A program made the translations under genes and the position numbers. A model generated the notes under the pieces. The model had not been told where the DNA came from and did not search any database. It saw only the letters and a list, made by a program, of their open reading frames with translations. From positions 1 through 30,299 of the forward strand of contig JWZX01003110.1 of NCBI GenBank assembly GCA_001275005.1: a DNA stretch of 30,299 bases, given 5' to 3'. Shown here piece after piece: positions 9,094 to 17,676 of the stretch. Numbering within the stretch: the stretch's first letter is position 1; each line of letters opens with the position of its first letter. This stretch comes from Chrysochromulina tobinii (lineage: Eukaryota; Haptophyta; Prymnesiales; Chrysochromulinaceae).

Positions 9094-9809
9094 GCAGCAT
9101 GTGTGCAGCCACTTGTGCGATGCGTGGCGCGGCGAGATCACGAAGTAGTGAACGAACGAGATGCGTGGCACAAGCCACCAGGTCATCTGATCTCAAGCGT
9201 GGCAGCGCGTCGCGCAGGCGCGGTCGTCCTGCACAGCTGCATGCGAATCCGTTGGAGACGGGGGGGACGGATGCGGGATCGACATGCCGGTCGGACGGTT
9301 CCGCGCGAGTGTGTTCAGTAAACTGTGATATCGGGCCGGGACGCCGCACGCTAGGACGGGGTCCCGGGATCGGGCGTTAACGCGGGGATGAAGGTCATGT
9401 TCCGCGCAATCAGACGGAAGAAATCAGAAAACGGCCTCAAACGGCCGACCGCGCCCCCCCCCCCGCGCCCCCCAAATCGCTCTGCAAAGCGGTCACTGTA
9501 AATTTCGATTTTTTTGCGCGCGCAGCGCCTCGAATTCAACTGAAGAGCCTTAAAGACACAGTTTTCCTTGTGTTTTCTAGCTCTGGCCGCTATTGTAGGA
9601 CCGCGCGGGGTCCGGGGCGGCGGGGGGCGAGCGGTGGAATCCGTGGTACCGTACGGAATTAACGGATTCCACGTACCACGACCGGATTGTCTACGCGATC
9701 GATACATGGATTGAATTTAGTATATCACGAGAAACGACTTCCGAACGTCCTGGGCTAACTACGATCTACGTCTCGATGCACTCATCAGGTTCGCAGGCTT
9801 CACCGCTGC
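9094..9809. other. Convergent intergenic region with poly-C run and hairpin
   Basis: 716 bp separate two convergent 3' ends. It holds an 11-C run near 9454-9464, an AT-rich patch around 9500-9600 and a perfect 11-bp inverted repeat (next entry). A minus open frame at 9351-9707 is Arg/Gly rich and looks like chance. I see no gene, tRNA or snRNA that I can support. Confidence 0.5.
9634..9672. repeat. Perfect 11-bp inverted repeat
   Basis: The arm GTGGAATCCGT (9634-9644) pairs with ACGGATTCCAC (9662-9672) across a 17-nt loop. The word GTGGTACC is partly repeated inverted just outside the right arm. It could be a 3'-end hairpin or the end of a mobile element; no coding sequence is associated. 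Confidence 0.6.
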
Positions 9810-11360
9810 TCAGCCAACAGCATCCAAAGGGTCTTCCTCGCGACCCGCACCTGTCCGATCGCTCCACGCCTGTGCGTACCGGATCGACTCGGCGTGCGCC
9901 TGCTTACTTGTGGTGAGTGGCCGCTGGGTGGCCGCGAGCCACTCGGGTGCTGCTTTTGACTCTGGCAGTGCCGCGAGCGGCACGCCCCACGGCGCAATGT
10001 GCACGTAGCTTAAAGAGAGTAGCCGCCACGAATCGTACAAATCCGGCCCCTTTGGAGCGGCGGCGGTCGCGATCCACTCCTCGGCGTGACGGACGGCTCG
10101 CAGAAGCTCAGGCGCCTGCACGGTCAGGTTGCAGCGCAGCGGCGAACCGGTGTCTCCTTTGCGCGAACCCTTGGGCTTGCACGTGGGCGTCGGCGTCAGC
10201 TCGGCCCGCACGGTCCAGTGGCGCACGCCAAGCGGCGCGCACAGGTCGGGGAAGATGAGCGCGTACGACCAGTAAATGGAGTTCGTGCGCGGTAGCATCT
10301 CGATCACGGCAGTCGGGCGCGACCCCGCAGGCAGGAAGGTTGTCCACACGAGACCCGAGCCGTGGGCGCCAATGAGGCCCGCGGACGAGGCCACGGTCAT
10401 CATCTGTTGCGCAACGGGAAGCCGCTCGAGCACGACGTGGCGCACGCGAGGGTGGTGAGCGCGAAGCTCGCGCACCAATTCAGCCCCGTTGCTTACGACG
10501 CGCGTTCCCACTGCGCGAGCGATGTACAACAGCTGCCGGTCGGCAACGGCGGCGGTAGCTGCTTGCTCTGCCGTTAGCAAAAGGGCGGCGTTGGCGAGCG
10601 CCGCGTCGCGCCAATTCCGCTGAGTGCGCCGTGCCTCCTCGTGCATGGCGTATGGGTTGTGCTCGCTCACGGATCCTTCGATTCGATCGTAGCACGCACA
10701 GTACGGTGGCGTGAGGAGCCGACGCAGGTTGGTTGTGAGCTGCTCGGGAGTGGCAGCACTCAACGACCGCACGGTAAACTCCCACGCAAACGAGCGAAAT
10801 GTGGGTGCGTGGTCCCACCGAAGCCCGGCCCAGTGGCTAGCCACTGGGATCAGGTCGGCGTCCGCGGAGAGATGTTTGCGCAGGACGGCGTAGTCCGCCG
10901 GCGCGTGGCGAAGCTGGTGGCCCATGTTGTCCGTTGAGAACGACATTGCAAGGCCGAGTTGCCGATGCGGGCAGCGATCGCGGAGCGTCTCGCGCTCTTG
11001 CGCGCCAGATACGGGCCGAATGATGGCAAGCCGGCGAAAGCCCTGCTGGAACTCGTTAAATCCGTGTACGAAGGCGCTCACACCTTCTAACGAGACGAAG
11101 TGTGCACGCCGTGTAGTGGAGGATGTGTTGTAAAAGGTGACGCACGCATTGCGCAGCGAGAACTGACCGGCGAGTGCGGTGGCCGTCTCTGCTGGCTGCT
11201 CGATGTAGGGCACAGGTGCCTCGTCGGGGCTCGTGCGCGAGACTCTGCCGAGGTGTGGCAGCGCGATCAAAGTGGCGGCCGCAGGCATTGAGGTCACCAA
11301 GTCGGCGCGGCGAGTTGAGTTCAAGGTCGGCCGTCGGTCGGCCCGTCGCTGGGGGTGCAT
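9810..11360 (-). CDS. GT61 / DUF563-type glycosyltransferase
   Basis: 516 aa from ATG at 11360. The strongest evidence is the C-terminal motif GLIGAHGSGLVWTTFLPAG (residues ~331-349), followed by VIEMLP, which is the hallmark of GT61 (EOGT, POMGNT2 and plant xylosyl/arabinosyltransferases). The preceding segment (RVRHVVLERLPVAQQMMTVAS) also fits that fold. The family transfers sugars in the ER or Golgi lumen. A clean signal anchor is missing: the N-terminus is Arg rich, with only a weak hydrophobic patch after Met25 (MPAAATLIALPHLG). The true first exon may therefore lie upstream, or Met25 may be the start. Two NxT/S sites fit a lumenal protein. It is convergent with the prominin-like gene and divergent from the macro-domain gene. 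Confidence 0.82.
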   Translation of the reverse strand: MHPQRRADRRPTLNSTRRADLVTSMPAAATLIALPHLGRVSRTSPDEAPVPYIEQPAETATALAGQFSLRNACVTFYNTSSTTRRAHFVSLEGVSAFVHGFNEFQQGFRRLAIIRPVSGAQERETLRDRCPHRQLGLAMSFSTDNMGHQLRHAPADYAVLRKHLSADADLIPVASHWAGLRWDHAPTFRSFAWEFTVRSLSAATPEQLTTNLRRLLTPPYCACYDRIEGSVSEHNPYAMHEEARRTQRNWRDAALANAALLLTAEQAATAAVADRQLLYIARAVGTRVVSNGAELVRELRAHHPRVRHVVLERLPVAQQMMTVASSAGLIGAHGSGLVWTTFLPAGSRPTAVIEMLPRTNSIYWSYALIFPDLCAPLGVRHWTVRAELTPTPTCKPKGSRKGDTGSPLRCNLTVQAPELLRAVRHAEEWIATAAAPKGPDLYDSWRLLSLSYVHIAPWGVPLAALPESKAAPEWLAATQRPLTTSKQAHAESIRYAQAWSDRTGAGREEDPLDAVG

Positions 11361-11620
11361 AGGAAATCCGGGTTATGTGTGTGAACCGTGTGAACGTTAA
11401 TACGACGTACGCGACAACCGGGGCTACGGCACTGTTACTGCCCGCTCAGAATACACACACCTTACATGGCGCCAGGCGGCCCACGACGGATACCCAGTGG
11501 AATCCTACGACCTTTTAATTTTCTCGCAGCAAACGTGCGCACGACGAGCAGTAACAGTTTCACGAAGTCTCGTCCAGCCACGTGGATTCGTCACAGAGAC
11601 GCGTTGGGTTTCGCGTGTCC
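11361..11620. promoter_or_regulatory. Divergent intergenic region
   Basis: 260 bp between the minus-strand GT61 ATG (11360) and the plus-strand macro-domain ATG (11621). No recognisable element beyond moderate AT content near 11390-11530. Confidence 0.35.
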
Positions 11621-12553
11621 ATGACGACGCAGGCCTTCGTCTCGTGGCACGCGAGCCTCGCGGGCCTGACGGAGCGACATGCCGACGTGCCATCGTCCGA
11701 CGCGGAGGGCGCGTCGCCACCTCCATTTGCCATCGAAGAGAGCATCAATCGTCGCATCGTGCTTGTTCGTGCATCGGAGCCGTGGACGCTGGCCGTGGAC
11801 GCTTTGGTGGTTGGAAACAACGAGGCGCTTACGGATCGGACGGGTGTAGTGGGCGACATCTTTAGCCACGGCGGCACAGGCCTCGAGCGCGAAGTGCTTG
11901 CAATCGAAACGGTCCGCACGGGCGAGGCGTGCGACACGGCCGGCCACGGGCTCACTGCGCGTCGGGTGGTGCATGCCATAGGCCCGCGCTATCGGGAGCA
12001 ATACGCCGAGGCGGCCGAATCGGCGCTGCACTGGGCGTACCGCACGACGCTCCAGCTGTGCCGAGACAAAGGGTTGCGCACCGTGGCACTGCTGCCGCTG
12101 CACGACGTGGAGAAGAAGCACTATCCACGCGAGGAGGGCTGCCACGTGGCACTGCGCACAATCCGACGGTTCTTCGAGCGGCATCCGGGCGCGATCGACG
12201 TGCTGCTGCTGCTCATGCCGCAGCAGGACGAGCTCGAGTCGTACAGTCGCTGCCTACCGCTCTACTTCCCCCGCACGCCCGCCGAGCTAGGGCGCTCACG
12301 AGACTGTCTCTCAGGGCGTATGCTCGGCGACGCTGACGGCGAGATCCTGGCCGTGGAGCGCCAGATTCGAATCTCGACTGGCCCGGGCGCGGGACTCGGC
12401 TCGCCGATGCGCGCCTTCACGCCCTCGCGGGGGCCGAGCGATATGTCGCCAGCCTCTGCCTCGATGGCGAAAGACGGCCGCGAGGGCAGCGAGCGCGGCG
12501 ACGGCGCCGGCGCCCATTGGTTCGGTGGCGGCGGGCGCGGCTCTGGAGGGTAG
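11621..12553 (+). CDS. GDAP2: GDAP2-like gene, macro-domain part
   Basis: The frame opens at ATG 11621 and stops at 12551-12553. Residues ~42-225 are a macro domain closely resembling that of GDAP2: INRRIVL, then NNEALTD in the ligand loop, GEACDTAGHGL, VVHAIGPRY, the AAESALHWAYR helix and LPLYFPRTPAEL at the end. Macro domains bind ADP-ribose or related ligands. After residue ~225 the chain is a low-complexity linker. In GDAP2 this linker is followed by a CRAL-TRIO domain, which here lies in the next frame (12525-14357). The two frames are both open for more than 100 bp before 12553, so a +1 frame change (indel, short intron or assembly error) in the GC-rich linker probably splits one gene. 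A GTG at 11582 lies in frame upstream but is unlikely as a start. Confidence 0.85.
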   Translation: MTTQAFVSWHASLAGLTERHADVPSSDAEGASPPPFAIEESINRRIVLVRASEPWTLAVDALVVGNNEALTDRTGVVGDIFSHGGTGLEREVLAIETVRTGEACDTAGHGLTARRVVHAIGPRYREQYAEAAESALHWAYRTTLQLCRDKGLRTVALLPLHDVEKKHYPREEGCHVALRTIRRFFERHPGAIDVLLLLMPQQDELESYSRCLPLYFPRTPAELGRSRDCLSGRMLGDADGEILAVERQIRISTGPGAGLGSPMRAFTPSRGPSDMSPASASMAKDGREGSERGDGAGAHWFGGGGRGSGG

Positions 12554-14357
12554 CGAGGGAGGCCGTTTGGGGGCGGCGGCAGGGAGCGGGGGCGCCTATG
12601 AATGGGTCCTGGCGGAGCGTGCGCCACTGAGCGGTGGCGGCGGCGGCGTCGGAGGAGGAGGAGACCAGAGTTGGGCAGACCTGCTAGGCGGCAAGGGGCC
12701 CGACGGGCTCGGCGAATTCAAGTCCGTACTCCCAGGCCCCGACGAACGGTACAAGAAGCGCTCCGCGGACGCGTCCGACGCTGGTGAGTGGGCTGAGCGG
12801 GTCGCCAGAGGGGGTGGCAGGTCCGGCGGCGGCGGAGGGGTGGGAGGCAGCGGCGGCGTGGTCGCGGGCAGCGGCAGCAGTGTGCGCAGTGTGCACAGTG
12901 TGCCCATCGTCGCGGGTGGCGTCAGGTTGCCCAACGGCTCCCACGACGAACGCCCCTGGTGGGAGGAGTGGATGGAGGTGATCCAGGAGGCCTTCGAGAC
13001 GCGGGATGAGCGCCATATTAGGGATGAGCGAGCGCCAACGGAGGCTGACGAAGCGCTCGAGGCAGCTCGACGGGCGGAGCGCGCGGCGCATGAACGCGCG
13101 GCCATGAACGGACGCAGCATCGGTGTGAACGGACGCAGCATCGGTGTGAACGGACGCAGCATCGGTGCCCTCGTCCCTCCCGCCGATCAGAATGGGCGCG
13201 TGCGCGCCAATGGCAGCACCGGAAGCGACGGCGGCGGCGGACGCGGAGGCGGAGGAGGAGGCGGCAGTGCTCACTACGGCGCGAGGAGCGTGCCCGACGA
13301 GGAGGACGAGGACGAGGAGGAGGACGAGGAGGAGCTCGAGGCGCGCGAGCAGTACGCGAAGATGATCAAGCGCGCCCAACGCAGCGAGCTCACGCACGTT
13401 GAGCGTGAGGAGCTCGTGTACCGCGGCGGCACCGACCTGCAGGGCCGGCCGAGCCTCATCCTCGTCGCGAGCCGTATCCACGCGGCGTGCGGCTCTGAGC
13501 TCGAGGCAGCCGAAGGTGACGAAACCTTCAAGACGCCGCGTTCGGAGTCCGTGGCCCTCTTGCTGCTGCGCGAGGCCAACGAGCTCGTCGGCCGCCCGTT
13601 TGTCCTCATCTTCCTGGCGGCGGGCCTGCCGGACGAGTGCGGCCCCACGCTCCACTTTCTGCGCACGCTGCTCTCGGCCCTCCCGATGCAGGTTCACAAG
13701 GAGCTCAAAGCCTTTTACATGGTCCATCCAACGCTTGGGCTGCGCGTGAGCTTCACCCTCGCTGGCATCGCGCTCTGGGGCAAGCTCAAGTTCGTCGACT
13801 ACCTTCACGACCTACACGAGTTCTTTGCCCCCGGCCAACTCCTGATGCCATCGAGCGTCACCGATGAAAATGAGCGCCGGCTCCGCCTCGGCGGCTTCGC
13901 GTCGCCGTTGGCGCCGCCGCTGCCACAGGCACGCCTCGCGCGAGGGTCGAGGAGCGCCGTACCGAGCGCCGTACCGCCACCGCACTGGAGCGCCGCAGCG
14001 AGCGCCGGCTCGCCACCGCCCAGGGCGCCGCGGATATCGAAGTCGCCGACGCAGCTGCTATCGCACGCACGCAGGGGCAGCTGTGAACAGGCTGTGAACA
14101 GGAGCGTGGCCGAGACCGCTGACCCAGAGGTGGTCTACTTGTCAGGCAAGCCCGGCGGCGCGCCCGCGGCCACGGACTATGATCCCGAGCTGCAGCTCGC
14201 GCTCGCCCTCTCCCTCTCGATGCACGAGCAGGAGCAGGAGCAGCTTCAGCAGGAGCAGCTGCTACAGCAGCGACATCTCAGCACGCCGCCGCGGGATCTC
14301 GGCTTGCAACGTGGGTGGACGGCAACAATTTGCTGCTCTAATTGCCTCATTTCCTAA
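12525..14357 (+). CDS. GDAP2-like gene, CRAL-TRIO part with C-terminal UIM
   Basis: This continues the macro-domain gene in another frame; the GTG at 12525 is probably not a start. A Gly-rich linker contains a 21-bp triplet repeat (NGRSIGV three times, 13107-13169) and an acidic run. The region coded by about 13400-13890 is a CRAL-TRIO domain of the GDAP2 type: DLQGRPSLILVASR, then VHKELKAFYMVHPTLGLRV and LKFVDYLHDLHEFF. Such domains bind lipids. Near 14179-14230 the stretch DPELQLALALSLSMHE is a textbook ubiquitin-interacting motif, which I do not know from animal GDAP2. The frame ends at 14355-14357, but a probable intron (14315-14358) would instead carry it into the PDZ frame. Poly-Gln/Glu follows the UIM. 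Confidence 0.82.
   Translation: MAAGAALEGSEGGRLGAAAGSGGAYEWVLAERAPLSGGGGGVGGGGDQSWADLLGGKGPDGLGEFKSVLPGPDERYKKRSADASDAGEWAERVARGGGRSGGGGGVGGSGGVVAGSGSSVRSVHSVPIVAGGVRLPNGSHDERPWWEEWMEVIQEAFETRDERHIRDERAPTEADEALEAARRAERAAHERAAMNGRSIGVNGRSIGVNGRSIGALVPPADQNGRVRANGSTGSDGGGGRGGGGGGGSAHYGARSVPDEEDEDEEEDEEELEAREQYAKMIKRAQRSELTHVEREELVYRGGTDLQGRPSLILVASRIHAACGSELEAAEGDETFKTPRSESVALLLLREANELVGRPFVLIFLAAGLPDECGPTLHFLRTLLSALPMQVHKELKAFYMVHPTLGLRVSFTLAGIALWGKLKFVDYLHDLHEFFAPGQLLMPSSVTDENERRLRLGGFASPLAPPLPQARLARGSRSAVPSAVPPPHWSAAASAGSPPPRAPRISKSPTQLLSHARRGSCEQAVNRSVAETADPEVVYLSGKPGGAPAATDYDPELQLALALSLSMHEQEQEQLQQEQLLQQRHLSTPPRDLGLQRGWTATICCSNCLIS
13107..13169 (+). repeat. 21-bp coding tandem triplication
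   Basis: AACGGACGCAGCATCGGTGYG repeats three times with period 21, coding NGRSIGV, in the linker of the GDAP2-like gene. Confidence 0.85.
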
Positions 14358-14358
14358 G
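14315..14358 (+). other. Probable intron linking CRAL-TRIO/UIM part to PDZ part
   Basis: Removing 44 nt from GTGGAC to the AG at 14357-14358 joins the CRAL-TRIO frame to the PDZ frame as LQRGRYFEAWLAS. The 3' end TTTCCTAAG is preceded by CTAATTGCC (14338-14346), the same branch-point-like word found in the introns of the 20-24 kb gene. A stronger-looking donor (GTGGGT at 14311) would keep the wrong frame. The exact donor is uncertain. Confidence 0.45.
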
Positions 14359-14984
14359 GAGGTACTTCGAGGCTTGGCTTGCGTCGACGGAGCGCGCGGC
14401 CGCCGCTTGGGGCCGCCGCCCGCAGGCCCAGGAGGTCATCCTGTACAAGGAGTCCAAGGACAGTAAGCTGGGCGTGACATTCTACCGACGCGATCCGCAG
14501 GAGGGCGGCGCGCCGGAAGCGGCCGGCCATCATCAGCCGGCTCGGCGCCACTGGCCCGGCCGTCGGCAAGCTGTTTGTCGGTGAGCGTATCATGTCAGTG
14601 CAGGGCCAAGACGCCCGGGGCCCGCTGCATGCTGCGCGGCTGCTGCGCGAGTCGAAGAGCTCCTTGAAAATTGAAAAGCTACCGAAGCGCGCTGACTTCG
14701 ATGCGAAGTACGAGGAGTATGCGCAATCTGATCATATGTTGCGTGGCGCGTCTAAAGTTCTAATTCAATGCGTGGCCATTGTCATGGGCCATTGTGCATT
14801 GATGGGGTCTTCCACTCCCTCACAGTGCGAGGTCGATATCCGGGACCCCCACGATGAACGCGGACAATGGACACCAACCAGCGCGTCGCATGCACGCGCG
14901 AGGTGGATATCGGACCGCCTCTGTCACACAGCGTCAACCCATGCGCATACATCTTACATGTACCGTACGGTCGCGAATGTGTAG
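14359..14984 (+). pseudogene. PDZ domain segment, frame-broken, probably 3' end of the GDAP2-like gene
   Basis: The first part (to ~14515) reads EVILYKESKDSKLGVTFYRR and onward, with KLGVTF in the place of the PDZ carboxylate-binding loop. After GGAPE the PDZ pattern continues one frame over: RPAIISRLGATGP, then KLFVGERIMSVQGQDARG and LLRESKSSLKIEKL. Together they form one complete PDZ fold, so a +1 shift lies within about 14505-14525. It may be a sequencing or assembly error, a tiny intron, or true decay. The frame after KRADFDAKYEEYAQSD looks non-coding up to the stop at 14984. A related but diverged copy of the first half lies in the PARP gene (18714-18790). Confidence 0.6.
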
Positions 14985-15127
14985 CCGATTTAGCAGTCCC
15001 CGCGACCCCGCCCGCGGCCACTGGTTACCCAAGTACTCAACGGTCTTTGTCGCGGAGAGAGATACACGACAGTCTTCCGTCCTTGCCACCACTCCTGCCG
15101 GGTGCTTGTCACTTTGCTCGTCACGTC

Positions 15128-16801
15128 TCACGACGCCGAGTGGATTTCGATCTGTACGTGCCGGGCGGACTTGTCCTTCTCCTTACTTGGCTGCGTCGTG
15201 GGCTCGGGAGATCTCTTGCCCGGGTCTGCAACCCAATCAATCGTCGTGGGCTCGGGAGATCTCTTGCCCGGGTCTGCCACCCAGCTCATGTCGGAGTCGG
15301 CGGAGAAGTTGGTGCCCTGGGAAAAGGAGTTGCCCGGGATTACGGCGCCGGAGAAGTTGTTGCCCAGGTGAAAGAGTTGCCCGGTGTTAGTGCCGGAGAA
15401 GTTGTTACCCTGGTAAAAGGAGTTGCCCGGGGTCACGGTGTAGGCAAGCTCGTTATGGAACGATTTGTCGATGTTAGCCATCTCTTCCTTGGTGGGCTTG
15501 AGCCGCAGGAACAAGCCAATCAGGCGGAGAAGGACGATCGAGACAACGTAGCTGTACAATGCTGCGAGTGACGTTGCGGCAAGCTGTTTGCCGAAGAGCA
15601 GACCACTCCGCGCAGGGCTGCCGCTGATTGTGGAGTCGGCGAATACGCCGGTAAGCACCGAACCCAGCGCGCCGCCCATCCCATGCACACCCCAGACGTC
15701 GAGCGCGTCGTCCCAGCCTGCGTGGTTCTTGAGCATGCAACAGCCGTAACAGAAGACGGAGGCAAGGATGCCGATGACAAAGGCTGCCCACGGGCGCACA
15801 AAGCCCGCACACGGCGTGATCGTGGCGAGGCCGGCGACCGCGCCAATGCACAGGCCGACGAGCGAGGGCTTGCCGTTACGCAGCCACTCGATCGCGACCC
15901 AAACGGTGAGAGCAGTCGAGGCGGTGATCTCCGAGTTGACCGCGGCAATGGCGGCGCTGCCTGTCGACGCGAGGGCCGAGCCGCCGTTGAAGCCGAACCA
16001 GCCGAACCAAAGGAGCGCCGTGCCGAGCGCGACGAAGGGGATATTGTGCGGCTGCGAGTCGACTTTGGCGCCTTCGATCTTTTCGCGCGAGCCCAGCACG
16101 TGGACCGCCGCAAGGGCGGAGAAGCCGGCGGTGGTGTGCACCACAATGCCACCGGCAAAGTCCCGGACGCCCCAAGCGGCCATCCAACCGCCGCCCCATA
16201 TCCAGTGACAGAACGGCGCGTAGACGAGTATGATCCAGAGGCTGATGAAGATGAGGTATGGGCCAAAGCGGAGACGATCCGCGAAGGCGCCGGTCATGAG
16301 CGCTGGCGTGATGCAGGCGAACATGCCCTGGTAGCCCGCGAAGACGAGGCCCGGAATATCGGAGACGACAGTGCCCGCGACGCGCGAGGGGTCGACGTAG
16401 TTGCGATAGAGCGGGCTGTCGTCCACGTTGTTGAAGGCGCCGAAAGTGGTGATCGAGCCCCAGATAAAGTAGGTGTGGCCAAAGCAGAGGGAGAAGACGA
16501 AGAGGAACCAGAGGACGAAGATCAGGCCCATCGCAACAAAGTTTTGCATCAGGATTGCAATGACCGAGCTGCGGGCACAAAGGACGCGCGAGAAACGATC
16601 CAGCATCAGCAGTATCAGCATCATCAGCAGCATGAGCGTCTCAGGCCGACAGGGCGTCCTTGCAAATATCAGGGTCTCTTACTTGTGTCTGAGGAGTCCA
16701 GCATAGAAAAATGCAAGGCCGGGCAGCATGAGCTGCACCAGTGCCATGCTAATTAGCATCCAGGCCGTGTGGCCAGAGTCTATGGCACCGGCTTGCGTCA
16801 T
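15128..16801 (-). CDS. AMT: Ammonium transporter (Amt/Rh family), two exons
   Basis: Exons are 16801-16683 and 16568-15128, joined across a 114-nt GT-AG intron, giving 519 aa. Exon 1 supplies the family N-terminus: WMLISMALVQLMLPGLAFFY, then GLLRH. The joined product continues NSVIAILMQNF. Eleven membrane segments are expected. Visible hallmarks are TPALMTGAFADR, the FCHWIWGGGWM segment, DFAGGIVVHTTAG with the first pore His, NSEITAST and VWGVHGMGGALGS with the second pore His. The protein moves ammonium across a membrane, presumably the plasma membrane, for nitrogen uptake. The cytosolic tail holds repeated GNSFxQGxNFS units and a duplicated 16-aa block (VADPGKRSPEPTT), coded by a 48-bp tandem repeat. 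It is convergent with the GDAP2-like gene. The family is certain and the exon 1 assignment strong. Confidence 0.95.
15195..15289 (-). repeat. 48-bp tandem duplication in the AMT C-terminal tail
   Basis: Two nearly identical 48-bp units begin at 15195 and 15243 (GTCGTGGGCTCGGGAGATCT on the + strand). They code a 16-aa unit containing VADPGKRSPEPTT. Confidence 0.85.
16569..16682 (-). other. AMT intron, 114 nt
   Basis: Donor GTAAGAG, acceptor CCCGCAG. In transcript sense the middle contains CTGAT three times at short intervals (within about 16600-16635), each a possible branch point. Phase 2; removing it joins LLRH to NSVIAIL, as expected for the family. Confidence 0.85.
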
Positions 16802-17068
16802 TTTGAGGCTGGGCCCTGGGTTGAGACAAATCACTCTGAAGATTGCGCGGACCTCGCCCCGTGAGATGCCCCGTGTCTCCAGAAAGATACGGAACGCCCC
16901 TTTTGCGTCGTCAATAACTGAACCTCATTGCCTCAATGACATTGTAAGCGCTTTCATACCAAACTATTAATCATCCTAATGATCTCGGTTCGTTGCAATC
17001 AAGCACTTTCGCGATTGAGATTCAACACGCTCGTTTCTCTTTGGATTGCCGTGACGGGACCCTTTAGA
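16802..17068. promoter_or_regulatory. Region upstream of the AMT gene
   Basis: 267 bp before the AMT ATG (minus strand), bounded on the other side by the pseudogene fragment. It is AT-rich around 16940-17000. No specific site can be supported. Confidence 0.3.
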
Positions 17069-17367
17069 TGAAGCCCGGCGTACTGTACTCGAGATCGAGG
17101 ACGTGATGGCGGCTGACGCGATGGGTGTCGAAGAGTCCCAAGCGCGACTCGTTCACGAAGAGAAGGCTCCCTGCCCCATCCTGAAGGCGATGGCAACCAG
17201 GGGCAATCAGAGGCTATCAGAGGCTATCAGAGGCTATCAGGGGGGATACAGAGGGAATTAGTAAAATTAGTAAAATTAGAGGCAATTAGAGGCACGTAGG
17301 AGCGCCGAGTAGTTTGCCTTCGGCACATCCCACACGGTCGCGCAACCGTTCGAGCTGTCGGATGGCG
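17069..17367 (-). pseudogene. Truncated copy of exon 6 end, intron 6 and exon 7 of the FkbM gene
   Basis: Nearly collinear with 20489-20757. It retains the exon 6 end (VPKANYSALL), the repeat-rich intron and most of exon 7. It is not functional: the donor context is changed from CTAG|GTGCC to CTAC|GTGCC, exon 7 carries small insertions that shift frame (including a duplicated AGTAC), and both ends are cut. The intron copy is 115 nt against 98 in the parent, because extra TACTAATTT-type units were gained. It lies between the AMT and PARP genes. Confidence 0.85.
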
Positions 17368-17676
17368 GTTCACAAGTGATCCTACTAGTAAGAATGTCCG
17401 AAGCAGACCTCGCGTACACAACTACATTGTATCCCCGCATCGAAATCCCGCGGAGTTTGGAATAAGTTGTGAAACCCCAACCCATATTAGGCGGTCGTCT
17501 GACCTACTTTCCTTTTGTTGTTAGAGTTTTGACGAATCTCGAACCTTATTTTTATACCAAATGCGACCACTTTTACGGCCTGCAAGCGTGCCAGTCAAGT
17601 GCACGTACGAGTACGTTCTCCAAGAAGACAACGCGGTCAACTCAGTGTCACCTCTGGTCCTCGCCTCGCCAATATC

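Noticed and set aside
9351-9707. 118-codon minus frame in the convergent intergenic region
   Set aside because: Crosses the poly-C run and hairpin, Arg/Gly rich, no domain; probably chance.
14311-14358. 48-nt intron using the stronger GTGGGT donor
   Set aside because: It keeps the CRAL-TRIO frame and does not reach the PDZ frame; the 44-nt version does, so it is preferred despite the weaker donor.
15683-16756. 357-codon + frame over the AMT gene
   Set aside because: Antisense to conserved ammonium transporter exons; charged low-information protein.
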